Assembly: GCA_023014365.1 (NCBI GenBank)
Contig: JAEBUN010000004.1
Span: 2,852,001-2,916,000, forward strand
Direction of reading: 5' to 3'
DNA from: Lepiota brunneoincarnata
Lineage: Eukaryota > Basidiomycota > Agaricomycetes > Agaricales > Agaricaceae
Length of the DNA: 64,000 nucleotides
Shown here: one piece after another, positions 60,691 through 64,000 of the stretch
Layout: every line of letters starts with the position of its first letter
Position numbering within the stretch: the stretch's first letter is position 1
Program-made: the position numbers and the translations under genes
Notes under the pieces: generated by a model
Seen by the model: the letters and a program-made list of their open reading frames with translations, nothing else
Told to the model about the DNA's origin: nothing
The model's database searches: none

Positions 60691-62192
60691 CATCCTCCAC
60701 ATCACGATCCGTGCTACCAAGGTACCCTGCAGCACCTAACATATGCGCGACCGTGCAACATGCAGCATGGGGACGAAGGTGGTTCGGATTTGGGAGAGGC
60801 AGATTCTCGTGGACAAGGAACTGTACATCTTTCGGGAGGTGATAAGCTCGGAGTCCCTAAGAGAACGTTGTACTTGTAGTGATCACTCTTTTTCATGTGA
60901 AAAAAAAAAGTAAAAGTTTATTCGTGTGAGATTATTCATACATTCGCCCTCGATTTCCTCAAACCAAACTTTAAGAATATCTACCATGTTGTGTACCTTC
61001 AAGAGAAAGTGTCATGATATTCTCCAAGCGGTGGATTTGCTTTCGCTCGAGCTCGCCAACTTGAACAATCTCCCGAATCCAAAGCACCTCATGGTGTCCC
61101 AGACAGATGATGCCTGAGTAAAAATATGAGCTGTTGCGATTATTAGTGAGGTATGCGTAGGTACCTTTCGTGCAGGGTCTTTTACTCCTTTGAATTAGTT
61201 AGAGGCTTCGTCAAAAGTGTGACAGCACTGAATCGCGACGATTTCTTTGGCGGTTTCCCAAACCATTATGCTTCTTTGCGGTACGATGATCCTGTGGACT
61301 CTCCTTCAGGATTTCCTTGATGTCTTGTCGCAGTTAGTCAAAAACCTTGCTTGGAAGGGTGTTCTGACGGCACAGGGGTCGCCCCTTTCCGCTTTCTGAC
61401 TGTACTCGTATTACCAATGTACCATCGACACTGAATTAGGAGTGACGTTGCAAGGCATAAGATAGTGTTAGCCGAGCTTGTATAAACGATCATTCCGCTC
61501 AGCCGGGTGCTGAGTCTGGCTGTTACAACCCGCGATTTCACTGACGACATGGTTACGGGCTTCATGACTGACAGGATATAGTATGAGGTAGCCGAGAACG
61601 CGAGCTTGAGCCTTCTGATCGTTGCTTTTGCTTCGGCCTCGGGGACAAGGGGATATATGTGTTTGGCGTCCTGGTCCAGATCAACTTCGGTCGGTAGGAC
61701 TACCATCAACCCGCACCGAAGATGACCGCCACAAGTTTAACGTCTGTTATTCCATGCCATGAAGACATTCGATTCCTACCCAGTCACATGACGTGTTATT
61801 TTGGGCGGACGTCGTTACCTCGCCATGGTGAGCTCTTTCGCGCCGCCAGTAGCTTCTCGATAAATTTGGGCTTGATGGTAAGCACGACATCGGTGTGGAT
61901 ACACTCTACAGAAACTTGTCTTTTAACGCAGGGGCGGGTTTAGCCTGTGAGTGTCAGCTGAATTGTTCGAGTGGCGGCCTAAGACAGGCAGATCCCAGAG
62001 AAAAATACCGAGTTTAAGCACGATCACAGTGAAACTATCTTGGCTGAGTTGACAACGAGAAACAGATTTATTCCCATTGACAGTATATTTACAGCCCTAA
62101 GTCGAGACGACAGCATCGTTAGCAAGTGCTGGGACAACAATCCGTATCATTCCTGCCCAGCACGTGTGTAGGAAGTCTAAGGTCGAGGTTTT

Positions 62193-63192
62193 TTAGAACC
62201 TGCGATCGTCATACCGCCCCCGATCATAATCACGGCCATGGCCACGGTCACGATCGCGGTCGCGGTCATAATCCCTATGGCGGTCAGAGTCTCGGCGGTG
62301 CTCATCGTGGCGACCCCGCCTGCGATCGTCAAAGTCGCGAGTGTAGCGACTGTCATAGGGCCTGGGATCATATGGACGCTCAACTGGGTAAAGAGGAAAG
62401 ACCTAGGTCAATAGTACGTTTGGTGTGCATTTGGACATGTTCTTACAGTCACTTCTTTTTGGGGGACCATAGTACCTGCCGGGTGTCGGTGTCCTGGCAC
62501 GGCCGCGGCGGGCCTGCAAACCACGTCAGCATGTATGGGAAGTTGATGGGAAAATAAATAACTTTTTCCACGTTCATGATTTTACCCATCAGGTCGGTCG
62601 TGTTGAGAGCCGTGATGGCGGCGTCTGCCTCTTCTGCGGTTTCCATCGTCACGAAACCAAAACCTCGGGACTCGCGGGTGTGAGGATCATACATGACCGA
62701 TGCTTTCTTGACCTGCGGTGTTGCCCCTGTATGAGCGGGAATAGAAAAGTCGAACGAATGACATACCCGCCCAATTTTGGCGAAAGCAGCCTCCAGGTCG
62801 CGAGTGTCGACCTTATGGCTGAGGCCAGAGACATGAAGGTTGTTGCCTGGGTTTTGACCCCCGTCGCCGCCACGGCTAAGTAATGATTTGAGTATACCAA
62901 CAATCAAGGTATAAAGAGAGACAGACCCTCTATCGTCACCGCCTCGGCCTGGACTCCTGCTCCTGCTGGAACGCCTAGGAGCGTCGCCATTCCTGTCCCT
63001 TTCTCGTCCAGGGGAGCGCCTGTCACCACCATTGGAGGCTGAGTTCCAGGAGGGATCATCAGTGGACATGGCGGGGCCATTGGCCATGTTGACGTCGCTG
63101 GTGGGGATGCTTATTCCGCCACCATTGGAGGGGGCAATATCCTGAGATTGCCAGGCTGATGATGGAAACGGGGAGGGGTCAGGTCGTTGCAT
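62193..63192 (-). CDS. RRM/SR-type RNA-binding protein, Tra2-like
   Basis: Probable pre-mRNA splicing regulator in the nucleus. The N-terminus has RS dipeptides (RRSSRSRSPGRGG); a single RRM follows with RNP2 NNLHVSGL and RNP1 RGFGFVTM, and linker MGKIMNVEKARRGRARTPTPGRYYG, as in transformer-2. The C-terminus is rich in Arg/Asp/Tyr/His repeats (RDYDRDRDRDRGHGRD) ending DDRRF. Introns: about 62925-62873, one before VKKASVMYDP, one after VEK and one before ERPYDPRPYD; all join in frame. Start ATG 63192. About 260 residues. Confidence 0.85.
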
Positions 63193-63406
63193 TAGCGTAC
63201 GCGGAGATTTGGTGGGATGGGAAAACGGAGTGAGAGTTGGCAGGGGGGCAAGTCGGGTCGGACGAAAACATGTCGACGCGAGAGGGAGGGGAGATGGAAT
63301 AATACTGATGCCAGTCCGACGAATTGGAAATCTATTCTACCCGTTGACTGTACAGTACATTGGCCGTTAGCCAACACTAGGAAAAGAGAAAACGGGTGGG
63401 AGTCGG
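63193..63406. promoter_or_regulatory. Divergent promoter RRM gene / right-edge gene
   Basis: About 210 nt between the minus-strand ATG at 63192 and the first plus-strand ATG used here at 63407. No TATA element recognised. Confidence 0.4.
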
Positions 63407-64000
63407 ATGGCTGGGAGCCGAAAAGAGGGAGTATTGAAGGAGGTTGTGGAGCGTGGGTGGTGGTGTGCGTTGCCGGAAATGGCGCGACTGGGCAGTGTCG
63501 ACGTCGTGGCTGATGTTGGGGACGTACCGTCATCCATACTTGTTGATGTTCTTGAGTTGGTGGTGGTGGTGTTAAGCTGTCTGAGTTTTGCCATGTTTGG
63601 CCCGCAACATATCGAAAAATGGCATGCGCTCGAGCGTTCCCACGCCAAAACGCAAATGGCTCCAGAGGACTGGCAGAAAGCTCGTCTGATTGGCGATGAC
63701 GAACACCTGGACAGTGCAGACGACGAGGACCTCGATAGTGATGCCGCCTTTGATGAGAGCGACTGAGGAACGTTTTGCAGGATTCTTTTCAACCAAAGTT
63801 CGTTATTCCTTGCATCACTCGACACTGTTCTGATTTTGTCTGTGTGCAGAAAAAACTAAAACAGACAAAGAAAAAGCAAACTGTTAGATTTGCAGATGTA
63901 GATCTCAATGAAGATTTAGACACGGCTCTCCCGAGGGAGGAGGAGGAAGACGGGGAGGAGGAGGAGGAGGAGGAAGGTGATCCGGATGAGTTCATTGATC
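63407..64000 (+). CDS. Acidic, probably nucleolar protein, 5' part only
   Basis: Runs off the window. The convincing coding part starts near 63600 (KTQMAPEDWQKARLIGDDEH, then DEDLDSDAAFDESD), continues EERFAGFFSTK to a donor at about 63797, and after an intron ending CAG at 63849 reads KKLKQTKKKQTVRFADVDLN followed by long Glu runs. Acidic SDEAF..DEERF.FF and KKxxVRFADV patterns are common in ribosome-biogenesis factors such as Utp14 or Mpp10, but I cannot assign one. Between DESD and EERF the frame meets TGA; one extra T (63764) explains it. The start at 63407 is uncertain because the first 60 residues look unlike the rest. The opposing minus frame at 63367-63825 is judged a shadow. Confidence 0.5.

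Larger units (their letters stand above)
56486..62192. other. Gene-poor block with decayed repeats
   Basis: No intact gene. It contains several pairs of diverged repeats (listed separately), interrupted minus-strand frames such as LPTETNLDQAAERLYSF (59389-59583) and LPTEVDLDQDAKHIYPLV (61338-61709), and no C or G run of ten or more. The 3' end of the RRM gene begins at 62193. Confidence 0.5.

Noticed and set aside
63367..63825. 152-codon minus-strand frame at the right edge
   Set aside because: Ser-rich mirror of the acidic plus-strand gene, which continues after an intron.

Overview
The window looks like nuclear DNA of a filamentous basidiomycete. Reasons: most genes are split by many short (about 50-60 nt) GT-AG introns with CTAAT/CTGAC-like branch sites, intron-exon density is that of Agaricomycetes, and recognisable products are fungal or mitochondrial (complex I 49 kDa subunit, ATP23, DPM3, ATG27, glutaredoxin). 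A pectin-degrading GH28 enzyme, tandem PPxY membrane-protein genes and F-box/LRR-like genes fit a plant-associated species; a Rhizoctonia/Ceratobasidiaceae source is my inference and was not tested. I saw no rRNA, convincing tRNA, CRISPR or intact transposon. Layout: 0-5.3 kb, tandem ~2 kb repeats, two carrying a single-pass membrane protein gene; 5.6-7.9 kb, GH28 polygalacturonase with about 20 exons including a 5-nt exon; 8.5-9.9 kb, F-box-like gene; 10.4-12.9 kb, Gfd2/YDR514C-like pseudo-nuclease; 13-15.7 kb, low-complexity spacer; 15.7-17.3 kb, DPM3 and glutaredoxin (minus); 17.3-23.3 kb gene-poor; 23.3-25.3 kb, GPI-type wall protein and ATP23 (minus); 25.3-31.6 kb gene-poor; 31.6-37.2 kb, enoyl-CoA hydratase, a tiny CxxCGWRG protein and a TPX2-like spindle protein (minus); 39.4-40.7 kb, NIF3 (minus); 42.4-46.1 kb, divergent pair NDUFS2 (minus) and ATG27 (plus); 49.1-56.5 kb, three minus genes (Cys-rich protein, annexin, OB-fold protein); 56.5-62.2 kb, decayed repeats; 62.2-63.2 kb, RRM/SR-type protein (minus); right edge, start of an acidic, probably nucleolar gene (plus). 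There is no operon logic here; genes are housekeeping and independent, apart from the divergent NDUFS2/ATG27 promoter. The most striking property is that I had to step over about 21 single-nucleotide frame changes in eleven otherwise well-conserved genes, and every one is in the same direction (+1, removable by deleting one base). Seven other genes need none. This is most simply an insertion-biased sequencing/assembly error, but it decides whether these genes read as intact, so it is reported first in the findings. All exon structures were worked out by eye from splice signals and remembered family motifs; no alignment or search was run.
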